Assembly (NCBI GenBank): GCA_026120185.1
Contig: JANUWF010001683.1
Location: 4,472,001-4,536,000 of the forward strand
Reading direction: 5' to 3'
Source of the DNA: Voacanga thouarsii
Taxonomy: Eukaryota > Streptophyta > Magnoliopsida > Gentianales > Apocynaceae
DNA length: 64,000 nt
A model generated the notes under the pieces. That model was given only the letters and a program-made list of their open reading frames with translations. It was not told the DNA's origin and did no database searches. Below, piece after piece: positions 1 through 9,813 of this stretch; position 1 is the stretch's first letter, and the number at the start of each line of letters is the position of its first letter. The position numbers and the translations under genes were made by a program.

Positions 1-1475
1 AAATCCTAGATTCATGTCTCTTGGATGTAGTTGGATGAGGATGGGATATATTTGGAGATTGATCATATGTTTTGTGATGGAGTTGGGATTGAAGCATGAG
101 AATGAATGTGTTTGTATGATGGAGATGGGATTGATGCATGAGATGATTTGTCTTGGTTGAGTATATGGTGTTTTTAGGGTTTGTTGCATGTTTTCATGTC
201 GTGAGTAGTATAAATGATCAAGCATGTTAGAGATTATGTCACATTTGGTGAATGAGGTTTTATATTCATGTATTCTTGTTAAGGCCATTATTATGATTAT
301 GTTAGTGGAGTTTGGACCATGTGTTGGTAGATTTGGATCTATGTTTTTATTCATGATTTGGATGTTTTGTTGAATGGTATAGAGTGTATGTTCATGATTA
401 TGGTAAGTAATAGGAATTATGATCATGACCTTGTTGTCTGTAAGCTAATTTTATTCCATCAATAAAATGATTAATACTATAATTTCGTCTAATGATTAGG
501 AAAACCTTAGGAAAATGTGGATTTGGACTCTTATATAAAATAATAATATTTTAGTCATATAAATGATAGCTTTTATTAAAGAAATAAAATATATAGATAT
601 TATATAAAATAATAATATCAAATAAAGCCTTTTATAAAAATAATCATATTAGGTAAAATATTAATTTTGTAAGTCTTATATTCATAAATACTATTAAAAT
701 TTATTTATTATCTTTTAATCAAAACCTATTAAAATTTACTTACAACTAATTTTAGTTACCAATTATTTTCTAACAATTAATTATTAATAGATTATTACTT
801 TAAATAATCCCATCTAGGTCCTTGGACACTTCATCAAATAAACCCTAATTTATTTATAGCAATATTTAAACCTACAACTTGTTAGTAACTATTTCACAAA
901 CCTTAGTTATTTCAATATCAAGTTAGATTTATTTTATAAACCCTTTAATTATTATCTAGCCTTAAAGCTTGGGACACTAGAGTCATGATTGGGGTAAGTT
1001 GAATTAGGATTATTTGTGAAAGCAAATTTTGGCTTGAGTTTAATTATGGCTTATGTTTACCCAGGCGAGGTTAGGTCAGCTTTTGGAGATCTTTATTCTA
1101 TCTCGAGCAAAGGATCAGGTAAGCTCCTACATAAAACTTGTTTGTTGCAAAAGTTGTTTTGGCAAGCTAAACACGAAGTTTGTGAGCACTAATTTGGTAA
1201 AGGCAATTAGGGACTGTTTCCTTTCTTGTTTCAGTCAAACCAATTATTTGAAAAACAACAACCAATTTTATTCAAACACTAAACTATTTCAAAAACTAAT
1301 TTTGACAAAGACTTTGGAAACCCTTGATTTCCATTTTCAAGTGAAGCTATGTTTTATTAGTTTTCTCCCAAGTCGGATGAATTACGTTGAGTACTCAATA
1401 AGGGTAGGCTAGTAGTACTAGTTTTAAACAACAAGAGTGAGTCTTCTGGCAAGAGGCCACCTCCAGAAGATGAAC
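1..1475 (+). mobile_element. Truncated gypsy-type LTR, copy S-A of the 4.3-kb solo-LTR family
   Basis: This stretch aligns along its length with 61,700-63,125 of the complete copy S-C and, in reverse complement, with about 29,160-30,605 of S-B. Shared landmarks include the opening TAGATTCATGTCTCT, the gagattatgtcac(a/c)tttggtga stretch and the AATAAGGGTAGGCTAGTAG stretch near 1,400. The window starts inside the repeat. On the right the homology stops near 1,475, about 730 bp short of the LTR end seen in S-C, and passes directly into a copia LTR. The missing end means a deletion or recombination at that junction. Short reading frames here are not conserved between copies, so I treat the segment as non-coding. 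Confidence 0.85.
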
Positions 1476-1485
1476 TTAACTAATA

Positions 1486-2014
1486 CAAGCATATTAGTCC
1501 TATAATAGAACCTCAACCATCGTATATCAAAGCATCTGCTCTTAGCTTTGTCGGACCACCAACTCATACTCAAGTTATAGAGTATATGTCCACACTGTAG
1601 TAGTAGTAGTCTAGGTTTCTTTTGTATAGTCCTTTTAGAAACCACTGCTGCAGGTCCAGTTCTATGTATTCGAAATACTCTTGTGTTATGAAGAGAGAGG
1701 ATTACTCACTGGCTAAAGATAAGCTAATCCCTATTTAGAATCTGTAACACAATAACCTTACTATAATGAGATTTCCATTCTCATCATTCGGTTAAGAAAA
1801 ATATTTTATGTGTTAAGTAACCCATGGTCCATACTTTACCATGTAAGACCTCCATTCACATGAACTATTTACTTAAACATAATGGGTCTTTTTCCAGTGA
1901 ATTTGTGCATAAATGTAATGAAAAATTCACAAAAAAAAATTATGAGAAAAACTTTTATCAATATAAACTAAAATTACATAAAAAACCTAGTCTAAGAAAG
2001 CATACATTCCAACA
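1486..2014 (-). mobile_element. Copia-2 3' LTR, truncated (minus strand)
   Basis: This matches 44,963-45,469 in the same orientation. Both contain the caagcatatt(a/g)gtcctataatag start, the stretch with repeated gtagtagtag and the end CATTCCAACA. Read on the minus strand the LTR begins TGTTGGAATG, a normal copia start. It is followed on the plus strand by the complement of a purine tract and then by the complement of a copia RNase H C-terminus, so it is the 3' LTR of a minus-strand element. Only the first ~530 bp remain. The other copy implies a full length near 2 kb, and the rest was lost at the junction with S-A. Confidence 0.82.
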
Positions 2015-2025
2015 ATCTCCCACTT
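2015..2025 (-). other. Polypurine tract of Copia-2
   Basis: On the minus strand this reads AAGTGGGAGAT directly before the LTR start TGTTGG. It is the expected plus-strand primer site of a copia element, and it fixes the LTR boundary and the orientation. Confidence 0.8.
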
Positions 2026-2288
2026 ACGTTCTAAGACTAAGTAAGTCCATAGGTGGCTACCTATATGGCATCTCAGTGTCTTTTAAAGACTCTCTTAGCC
2101 AAAAGCTTGGTGAGTGGATCTACAAGATTGTTCTCCATGGTAATCTGTTCCACTACGATTTCTCTTCTTTGGATGAAATTCCAGATCTGGTGGTACTTTT
2201 TCTCAGTGTCCTTCTACTGCTTGTGGCTCTTAGGTTCATTGGATTGCAAGACAGTGCCAGTGTTGTAGTAGATCTAAGAAGGATCCCA
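2019..2288 (-). pseudogene. Copia-2 RNase H C-terminal remnant
   Basis: Translated on the minus strand, this gives the C-terminal part of a copia RNase H: a QSNEPKSH stretch, then a KYHQIWNFI-like stretch (family form KYHLIREI), then LVDPLTK at about 2,106-2,126, the signature end of plant copia polyproteins. It has at least one internal stop after the QSNEPKSH segment and others after DPLTK. Upstream codons are lost where an Athila-like LTR fragment begins near 2,289. The rest of the RNase H domain resumes at about 11,401-11,957 on the other side of that insertion. The remnant is non-functional. Confidence 0.82.
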
Positions 2289-2352
2289 ACAAGAACTCAA
2301 GCCGACAGTAAAGGGGACGAAACTTGACTAAATGGGACCTCCCAGTGGACAG

Positions 2353-2483
2353 CTGGCGCCGGCTCCAAGTAGCCAAACTGGTGCTGGCTTCAACCTGCCT
2401 AATAGCGGCTTCATTCTGGCACATGACTGGCCAAAGATAGTTTACAACTGGCACCGGCTATAGTGTCCAAACAGGCGCCGGCT
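2353..2483 (+). repeat. Two pairs of GGCGCCGGCT boxes, 24-25 bp apart
   Basis: Boxes start at 2,355 (ggcgccggct), 2,380 (ggtgctggct), 2,450 (ggcaccggct) and 2,474 (ggcgccggct). Spacing is 25 bp within the first pair and 24 bp within the second, and the pairs are 95 bp apart. The variants differ by C-to-T or G-to-A changes, as expected from deamination of methylated CpG. The cluster lies about 120 bp upstream of a TATA-like sequence, so it sits where U3 control elements would. Confidence 0.75.
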
Positions 2484-2599
2484 GCAATATGGGCAGCCGT
2501 CTTTTTTTATATTTTCTCTAATTTTAAGTGTTTGTAAAGACTATTAAGACCCTAAAATGTAATAGAACCTCATGGATTACTTAGCTAGGGTTAGGGTAG

Positions 2600-2608
2600 T
2601 ATAAATAG
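2600..2608 (+). promoter_or_regulatory. Probable TATA box of the Ath-0 LTR
   Basis: The sequence TATAAATAG lies downstream of the box cluster and upstream of AT-rich leader sequence. That placement fits a U3/R border promoter in an LTR. This rests on motif and position only. Confidence 0.5.
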
Positions 2609-2929
2609 AACTTTTAGTGATTTGACAACACAATTTACATACTTTAATTCAAATTTGAGAGAGAATCTTAAGAGGCCCTAACCTCCTTGTTCATCTTGTT
2701 CAAGACCATGCTTAAGGGTTAGTCCTCTTTATGAATGAGTCCATAAATCTTATGGATAATCCAATGTGGTTTCTTTGAATGGGTCTTAGTTGCTTTGTTC
2801 TTCTAAGATTTGTTTGAATTCCATTACTTGGGTGCCTATTTTCTATATTCTATTTGTTCTTGTTTGCCTTAGTTGTTTCAAGGATATTGTGGTGAGATTA
2901 TAGTAGAACTTTCTACTATTCCTGAGGGT

Positions 2930-2934
2930 CTTTG
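2930..2934. other. Target-site duplication of Copia-1, left copy (CTTTG)
   Basis: CTTTG directly precedes the 5' LTR start and is repeated exactly at 11,256-11,260, directly after the 3' LTR. A perfect 5-bp duplication is the normal footprint of copia integration. Confidence 0.93.
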
Positions 2935-4375
2935 TGTTGGGGATATGCCCTAGAGTCAATTTGTACTTATACAATTGTCATTATGTTTTATATAATAGTA
3001 TGAGGCTTTCCTTTCCATGAATAGTGAGTTTTGTTTTGTTGGTCATCAAGTACGTGACTTGATAGTAAAACCCTACAATGAATACAATGACTATTTTAAA
3101 ACTGCCCCTGATCGATTATTATTATTGGAATAATAATAAATTAAGATTAGTATGTTTGTGACTTGATGGCTATGTTTTACTGGCCATGGATATTTGTGAT
3201 ATCAAGTCAAGACATAGATAAATGTTAGAGAACCTTGTATTGAACATGACCCACTGTGAGAGTACTTCATGGAATATGTCATAAGTACTTTCTAACCATA
3301 ACAATATTGAAAGTCCTTCGACCTAAATTCATCATAATTTCCTACTTGATAAATTCTATATTTTGACATTGTCTAAAGTTGTCTTTAACCAGATAATAAA
3401 TTAGACTACTGTTGGATATAGAATAAATCAAGGAGAGGAATATGATTGATTGTGAAGGAATTTGTCCCTCTCAGTTATGGGAGAGATATCCATGGGCCCC
3501 TTGATAAGTTAGACTATTAAAAATGCATGGCCATGCTCAAATATATCAATCTAAGATATTGATATTATTTGTTTGAACAGTCTACTATGAAATCAAGAAA
3601 TAATTGATTAAGCTTAATAAGGATGACATGCTCCGTGCCTTATGCTTAATCTGGATATCGTGTGACAAAAGGACTAAAATATAAAATTATGGTTTGGTTC
3701 AAAGAGATCACCGATCTTCATTTAACCTGGATAGTTATAATGTTTTGCTAGAAACCGCTTATAACTTGTGGGCCATTTAAATATGATTTAGGCACACTGC
3801 CAGTGTTAAATGAACCTATAGGGTCACACAATAAGCGAACTTGTTAGGTTATTTTTCTGGTGACCAGGTTCGATGAATCTGGATGATATCCAGATTATAA
3901 GAATCTGACTCGGTAAAATAATTAGTTAAATTACCGAGATAATGGCAGAATCTTATCATATCAGTTTTAATTTAATTTGAATTTAAATTAGAATATGATA
4001 AGATATTATTAGGGTTGGACTCTAAGAGGTTCGAGGATTTTTTAAGAAAACCCTAGCCGTCTTTTCAATAGTCCAATTTCGATTGAGAACATTCATGCCA
4101 TTCTCTATCAGAAAAAAAACCTTTCAAACCCTAGGCGCTAGCACTCCCCGGGTATCGAGTGAGTTCGCGGTGTGTATCCGACAGATGACGTTCGCATACT
4201 GCAGCGTCTGGTGATTGTTCGGGTTGAACGCACAACATCGCAACCAGAATCGAAGGATTTCGATTACAGCAACCAGAGGTAATTCTTAAAGCTTAGATCT
4301 TCTTAATCGTTTACTTGGGTCCTCGGGAGGGATTCGTAGATGTTTTTCGTGTTTAGGAGTCCACGAATCCCAACA
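2935..4375 (+). repeat. Copia-1 5' LTR
   Basis: It begins TGTTGGGGATATGCCC and ends CGAATCCCAACA. It aligns end to end with 9,814-11,255, with about 22 small differences and one single-base indel. The short terminal inverted repeat TGTTGGG/CCCAACA and the flanking CTTTG fix both ends. It is 1,441 bp long. Confidence 0.95.
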
Positions 4376-4376
4376 G

Positions 4377-4388
4377 TGGTATCAGAGC
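4377..4388 (+). other. Copia-1 primer binding site (tRNA-iMet type)
   Basis: TGGTATCAGAGC starts one base after the LTR. It is the standard complement of the 3' end of plant initiator tRNA-Met used by copia elements to prime minus-strand synthesis. It is intact here. Confidence 0.93.
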
Positions 4389-5856
4389 AACTTGCTAAAC
4401 GATTAGGTTTATTCATCTGTATTAATTGTATTGTTGAATACATGTATAATATGTATATATGAATTTAACGAGTATGTATCAGCATGTTCGCATGATTATG
4501 ATTTTAGAATACTTAGCATGCAGACTGCCTGAATTAGGTTTAATGTATGCCTCTTAGTCGCCTGATTAGACCAGATTAGTTGCAGATTGTCTGTAAATTG
4601 GTCTGTTTTAATATGATATGGTATCGTAAGAATGCTACCCGTCATTCTATATTTGCGAATTGCTTTTAGTAATCGGATATGATAATATGTTATCTGTATA
4701 AATATGATTAAAAGAACGCATATTGTCTGTAATATGAATTTTCACGGCGATGGTTATTAAGGGGTCCGAACGTTAATTTGATTAATTTTCAGAAATCGGA
4801 AGGCAAAATCTCATTCAATGAGAGTAGGAAAAATCGTTTTCCTTAGGGCGCTGCCCGGAGACCTCGCAAGGGGCGCCGCCTTGACCCCGCCCGATGACCG
4901 GCCAGCGGGACCTCCGCCAGGGGCGTTGCCCCTTGGACCCGCGAGGCGCTGCCCTTGACCTCGCTGGGGCGTTGCCCCTTGGAACCCCAACTAACTGTTC
5001 GTTGTGTGTTATTCGTCAATGTTTTTTATTATAGTTGTGGATTATTTTGAATAGTGCATAGCATGGCCCGTTTTATCCCAATGTGATTGCCTGGTTACAT
5101 TATGGTTGTTTTAAGTTGTAATTTTAAATACGGCCTGCGTGTCGTTTTTCATTGTTGTAAAATTGTACTGCTTTCCTAGAACAGGAATTATTTTAATTTT
5201 ACTATCCAATGTAAAAGAAGACGGCAGCCAACATTTACAACCAAGGAGGAGTATGCTCAAGGCATTAGAGAATGCTTAAGGAGTTCATATACCTAGATTG
5301 ACCACCTTGATCTTCACTTTGCTCGTGATGATCAACATAGGTTATGGGCCATGCTATGTCACTTTTATTTATGTCTTGCATGCATATTTGATATGTTTAC
5401 TTCCTGCTTACTACAATCCAATCAAATTTTTTAAGAAAAAAAAAATTTAAGTATTAAATGCCTTCCAAAATCAAACACTTGTTATTACTTGGATCATCAT
5501 ATGGTCATTCCTACCAAAGTAGGATGCTTTTGATTATCTTAGTGAGATAAGATGGAAAATAGTTTTCCATATGTTTGATATGGTTTGACTTAACTGGGCT
5601 ATCAAAATGGTTTTGGGCCTAGGGCATTTTATGAGATATTTTTAGCCGGGACATTTGATGTCTATCTCATTTAAAATTAGAATTTTATTTAATTATAAGA
5701 TTAAAGCCAAAGCTTGCTTATGATTAAAACAAAATATTTTTCCCTACTACGAAACATCAAAATGTTGAAGTTTCAAAAAGTTTAAATGCTTTTTAGTGGG
5801 AGTTTTTCGTTAGAGTCTCAAAAATTAATTACTTTGCATATTTTTGTATGTAGAAA
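4389..5856 (+). other. Copia-1 untranslated leader
   Basis: This is about 1.47 kb between the primer site and the gag start. It has no credible open frame. It holds the GC-rich array above and is otherwise AT-rich. The length is usual for long-LTR plant copia elements, whose leaders carry packaging and dimerisation signals. Confidence 0.75.
4846..4988 (+). repeat. GC-rich ~24-bp tandem array with hairpins in the Copia-1 leader
   Basis: This is a sharp GC-rich island between the primer site and gag, in otherwise AT-rich sequence. Units of about 22-24 bp start near 4,847, 4,871, 4,921, 4,945 and 4,967, with a degenerate double-length stretch at 4,871-4,920. Two units contain the perfect palindromic hairpin GGGGC-GTT-GCCCC (4,920-4,932 and 4,966-4,978). 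A related GGGCGCTGCCC is at 4,846-4,856. In the RNA these would be small stem-loops with identical loops. No protein is encoded. Confidence 0.8.
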
Positions 5857-6687
5857 ATGGCAACAAACAGTTGGAATAATTCATTGCGATCTGTGCTTGA
5901 GAAAGACAAGCTTAGTGGGACTAACTTTCTTGATTGGGCACGAAACTTAAGAATTGTTCTTAAGCAAGAAAAAAGGCTCTATGTTCTTGAAAATCCTATT
6001 CCCCCTGCTCCAGCAAATAACGCCTCAAAAGCTGAAAAAGATGCTTATAGTAAGCACAAAGATGACTCCAATGATGTTACTTGCCTCATGCTAGCAACCA
6101 TGAACTCTGAACTTCAAAAACAGTTTGAAGAAGCAGAGGCATATGACATGATTGTGCATCTCAAGGAAATGTTCCAAGAGCAAGCACGACAAGAGATATT
6201 TGAAACTCACAAGGCGTTAAATGCATGTAAGATGGTTTCTGGCACCTCGGTAAGTGCTCATGTCCTTAAAATGAAGGGCTATCTAGATCATCTTGATAAG
6301 CTTGGTGCTCTTGTTAATCATGACATGGCCACGGATTTGATCTTGGGCTCTTTACCTGCTGAGTATGACTAGTTTGTCATGAATTTTAACATGCATAATA
6401 TGGAGAAATCCATTACTGAATTGCATGGGATGCTAAAACAAGTTGAACCGAACATTAAGAAGAATACTCCTAGTGTTCTAATGGTTCAAAAAGGGAAAGG
6501 CAAAAAGAACAACCAAAAGGGCAAGGTCATGGCTAGTAAGGGTAAGGACAAGGCAAAGTCCAAGTTCAAGCCCAAACCTAAGGCCAAGACACCAAATGAG
6601 GGAGCTTGCCACCATTGTGGAGAACAAGGACATTGGTTAAGAAATTGCAAGCTCTATTTGGAAGCAAAGAAAAAGAAGGACAAGTGA
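5857..6687 (+). pseudogene. Copia-1 gag, with one in-frame stop
   Basis: The start codon at 5,857 opens a copia-type gag (MATNSWNNSL..., with LSGTNFLDWARNLRIVLKQE at residues ~20-40). The frame is interrupted once by TAG at 6,370-6,372, after LPAEYD, and then continues in the same frame through a basic Lys-rich stretch. That stretch leads to an intact zinc knuckle, CHHCGEQGHWLRNC (CX2CX4HX4C), at about 6,607-6,648. The frame stops at 6,685. Gag packages element RNA into virus-like particles. A single-base change of a glutamine codon would explain the internal TAG, which makes it a light lesion compared with pol. Confidence 0.92.
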
Positions 6688-6943
6688 GACTGCCGCTCTG
6701 GTATTTATGTTATTGAAATTAATTTATCTACTTCGATTCATGGGTATTGGATACCGGTTGTGGATCTCACATTTGTGTAAATGTGCAGGGTCTAAAAAGG
6801 AGTAGAGCCTTGGCAAAAGGCGAGGTGGACCTACGAGTTGCGAATGGAGCAAAAGTTGCTGCAGTAGGTCGTAGGAACTTTTGAATTAATTTTGCCCAGA
6901 TGGGCTTGTTTTAGAACCGAACAATTGTTTTTATGTTCCTGCT
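6688..6943 (+). pseudogene. Copia-1 protease region, frameshifted
   Basis: The retropepsin active-site motif WVLDTGCGSHIC is encoded from 6,741 in a different frame from gag. After it come LRVANGAKVAAVG-type residues and then a stop near 6,882, and the expected flap region is scrambled by small indels. The catalytic Asp-Thr-Gly is intact, but no continuous protease frame remains. In copia elements this domain cuts Gag-Pol in the particle. Confidence 0.85.
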
Positions 6944-8096
6944 ATGAGTAGGAATATTTTTTCAGTTTCTTGTTTGGATTTAGAAGGTTTTGAATTTGTT
7001 ATTAGGAATAACATTTGCTCCATTAATAAAAACGGCATTTTTTATGGAGATGCTTCATTATCGAATGGGCTTTATATTCTAAATCTTCGTGGATCTTCAG
7101 ACATGTCTATCTATAATATAAATACTAAGAGATTGAAATCCAATGATTTAAATCAGACTTACTTCGGCATTGTCGTTTGGGCCATATAAATGAGAAACGC
7201 ATAACAAAGCTTCATAATGATGGGCTTCTAAAATCGTTTGATTTAGAATCTTACTGAACATGTGATTCTTGTTTATTAGGCAAAATGACTAAAGCGCCTT
7301 TCAAGAGACAAAATGAAAGGGCAACCGATTTATTGGGCCTAATACATACCGATGTATGTGGACCAATGAATTCACTCGCTAGAAGAGGATTTCAGTACTT
7401 CATTACATTTACGAGATGATTTCAAGCAGATATGGCTACTCAGTATCCGATGAAACACAAATCTGAATCGTTCAAGAAATTCAAAGAATTTCAAAATGAA
7501 GTACAAAATCAACTTGGCAAAAGTATCAAAACACTTCGATCGGATCGAGGTGGTGAATACTTAAGCCACGAGTTTGACGAGCATCTTAAAAATTGTGGAA
7601 TTATTTCCCAATTAACTCCACCAGGAACACCTCAATGGAATGGTGTATCCGAACGGAGAAATCGAACTTTATTAGATATGGTTCGATCAATGATGAGTCA
7701 AACCGATCTTCCAATCTCCTTTTGGGGTTATGCCCTGGAGACTCGCTGCATTCATATTAAATCGAGTTCCATCTAAATCGGTTCAGTAAAATGCCATATG
7801 AGATATGGACTGGGAGACAACCTAGTTTGTTATTTCGAAGATTTGGGGTTGTGAAGTTTATGTAAAGCGTTTATTATCCGATAAACTTGCACCTAAATCC
7901 GATAAATGCATATTTGTGGGGTATCCTAAAGAAACTAAAGGATATCAATTTTATCTCCCAAAAGAAAATAGAGTAATTGTTGCTCGAAATGGATTCTTTC
8001 TTGAAAAGGAATTTATTTCCAAGAGAATCGATGGGAGTAAAATACATCTTGATGAGATTCAAGGACCACGAGTTAGTGCTCGAACCTCATCAAGAT
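6944..8096 (+). pseudogene. Copia-1 GAG-pre-integrase and integrase, broken
   Basis: From MSRNIFSVSCLDLEGFEF the pre-integrase region is readable to 7,170, where a frameshift splits it. The HHCC zinc site follows: HCRLGH, then after a TGA at 7,255-7,257, CDSC and GKMTKAPF. The catalytic core has its first Asp in IHTDVCGPM (~7,350), its second in TLRSDRGGEY (~7,545) and its Glu in GVSERRNRT (~7,640). All three acidic residues are present but not in one frame; a stop and indel near 7,415 and a frameshift near 7,745 separate them. The C-terminal ...KCIFVGYPKETKGYQFY segment is at about 7,900-7,955. This domain inserts the cDNA into the genome. Confidence 0.9.
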
Positions 8097-9263
8097 GAGA
8101 TTCAAGAGCCACAATTAGTGCCCGAACCAAATAATGAATCTCGATTAGATGGCTCACAAGTCCAAGATGAGCCTACATCTATAGAACAAGGACCTCGAAG
8201 ATCTGATAGGGTTCGTCAACAACCTGAGAGATATGGATTTCTCATCACTGAAGATCATAATGTGGAGCTTATGGTCAATGATGAGCCCACTTCCTATCAA
8301 GAAGCCATTAAGAGTTCTAACTCTAGAAAATGGTTAGAGGCTATGAAGTCTGAGATGCAATCCATGTATGATAACCAAGTTTGGACTTTGGTTAACCCAC
8401 CTAAAGGTTCAAAAACCATTGGGTGTAAGTGGGTTTTCAAAAAGAAAACAGACATGGAGGGAAATGTGCATACTTACAAAGCACGACTGGTAGCAAAAGG
8501 TTATAGACAAACTCATGGTGTAGACTATGATGAAACCTTTTCACCAGTTGTAATGCTTAAATCTATCAGAATTCTTCTTGCCATAGCAGCATATTATGAC
8601 TATGAAATTTGGCAAATGGATGTCAAAACCACGTTTCTTAATGGAAACTTACTCGAATATGTGTACATGACACAACCCGAGGGTTTTGATGATCCTTTGA
8701 ATTCTAATAAAGTGTGCAAGCTTCAAAGATCCATTTATGGATTGAAGCAAGCATCTCGAAGCTGGAATCTTCGTTTTGATGAAGCAATTAAAGAATTTAA
8801 CTTTATCAAAAATGAAGATGAGCTTTGTGTCTATAAGAAAACAAGTGGGAATGCAATAGTCTTTTTGGTACTTTATGTTGATGATATCTTACTCATTGGA
8901 AACGACATCCCAACTCTACAAAGTGTAAAGACATGGTTGGGAAATTGTTTCTCAATGAAAGACTTAGGTGAAGCTGCCTATATTCTAGGTATAAGGATCT
9001 ATAGAGATTAATCTAGAAAGCTAATTGGACTAAGTCAAAGTGCATACATTGACAAGGTACTGAAAAGGTAACTCAAAGTCCTTCTACGAAGGATGAAGAA
9101 GAGCGCATGAACAAGATACCATACGCTTCCGCTATAAGGTCTATCATGTATGCCATGTTATGTACTCGACCCGATGTATCATATGCATTGAGCATGACAA
9201 GCGAGTTCCACAAATCTCGGAGAGGCACATCGGATCGTTGTCAAGAACATACTAAAGTACTTA
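7977..9263 (+). pseudogene. Copia-1 reverse transcriptase, mostly open, with a truncated end
   Basis: The longest intact stretch of the element runs from about 8,100 to the TAA at 9,009. Motifs in order are KWLEAMKSEM, GCKWVFKKKTD, KARLVAKGYRQ, FSPVVMLKSIRILLAIAA, MDVKTTFLNG, YGLKQASRSW, and the catalytic box LYVDDILLIG with both aspartates, at about 8,873-8,902. The 344-aa open frame that starts at 7,977 overlaps the end of the integrase region. After 9,009 the connection domain is reduced: ~20 residues usually found after KVLKR appear deleted near 9,070. RMNKIPYASAIRSIMYAMLC is then readable in a shifted frame. It copies element RNA into DNA. Confidence 0.92.
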
Positions 9264-9799
9264 AGAAGAACTAAAGATATGTTCTTAGTTTATGGAGGAC
9301 AAGAAGGCGAGCTAGTTGTAAATGGTTACACCGATGCTAGTTTTCGATCCGACATAGATGATTATAGATCGCAATCGGGTTTTCTATTTTGTTTGAATGG
9401 AGGTGCTTGTAAGCTGGAAAAGTTCAAAGCAAGACACCGTGGCCGATTCTACTACGAAGTTGTAGCATCGCCTCACTGCAGACTAAAGAAGCGATTTGGA
9501 TTAAAAAGTTCATTACGGAACTAGATGTAGTTCCTAGTATTGTGAACCCAGTGGATCTCTATTGTGACAACAATAGAGCCATTGCACAAGCTAAGGAACC
9601 AAGATCACATCAGCGATCCAAACATATACTTAGATGTTTTCATCTCATTCGAGAAATTGTTGATAGAGGAGATGTCAATGTATGCAAGGTGCCAACTGAT
9701 GACAATGTTGCAGATCCACTGACAAAGCCTCTCCCATCGTCTAAACATGATAGTCATACCAGTACAATGGGATTACGACTTATGCCAAATTGGTCTTAG
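9264..9799 (+). pseudogene. Copia-1 RNase H, frameshifted
   Basis: The N-terminal half reads VNGYTDASFRSDIDDYRSQS with the first catalytic Asp. A frameshift near 9,410 replaces the region that would carry the catalytic Glu. The C-terminal half is open from 9,542: LYCDNNRAIAQAKEPRSHQ with the third catalytic Asp, then NVADPLTKPLP, ending MPNWS with TAG at 9,797-9,799. This placement, 14 bp before the 3' LTR, is typical for copia. It degrades the RNA strand during cDNA synthesis. Confidence 0.9.
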
Positions 9800-9813
9800 T
9801 GCAAGTGGGAGAC
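9800..9813 (+). other. Copia-1 polypurine tract
   Basis: TGCAAGTGGGAGAC directly precedes the 3' LTR start TGTTGGGG. It is the plus-strand primer site. Confidence 0.88.

Larger units (their letters stand above)
2289..2929 (+). mobile_element. Athila-like LTR fragment Ath-0, left part
   Basis: This segment lies between the Copia-2 RNase H remnant and the Copia-1 insertion and continues after Copia-1 at 11,261. The start around 2,310-2,360 resembles the Ath-1 LTR at 38,300-38,350: a ctaaat(g/a)g(g/a)ac stretch followed by GGCGCCGGC-type boxes. It has four such boxes, a TATA-like sequence near 2,600 and transcribed-leader-like sequence after it. No coding potential is seen. I could not find a clean LTR start or a target-site duplication, so both outer boundaries are approximate. 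It may be a solo LTR or a truncated element. Confidence 0.6.

Noticed and set aside
1824..2327. 167-codon plus-strand reading frame
   Set aside because: It overlaps the complement of a copia LTR end, a purine tract and the RNase H C-terminus (DPLTK on the minus strand). The plus-strand protein matches nothing I know.
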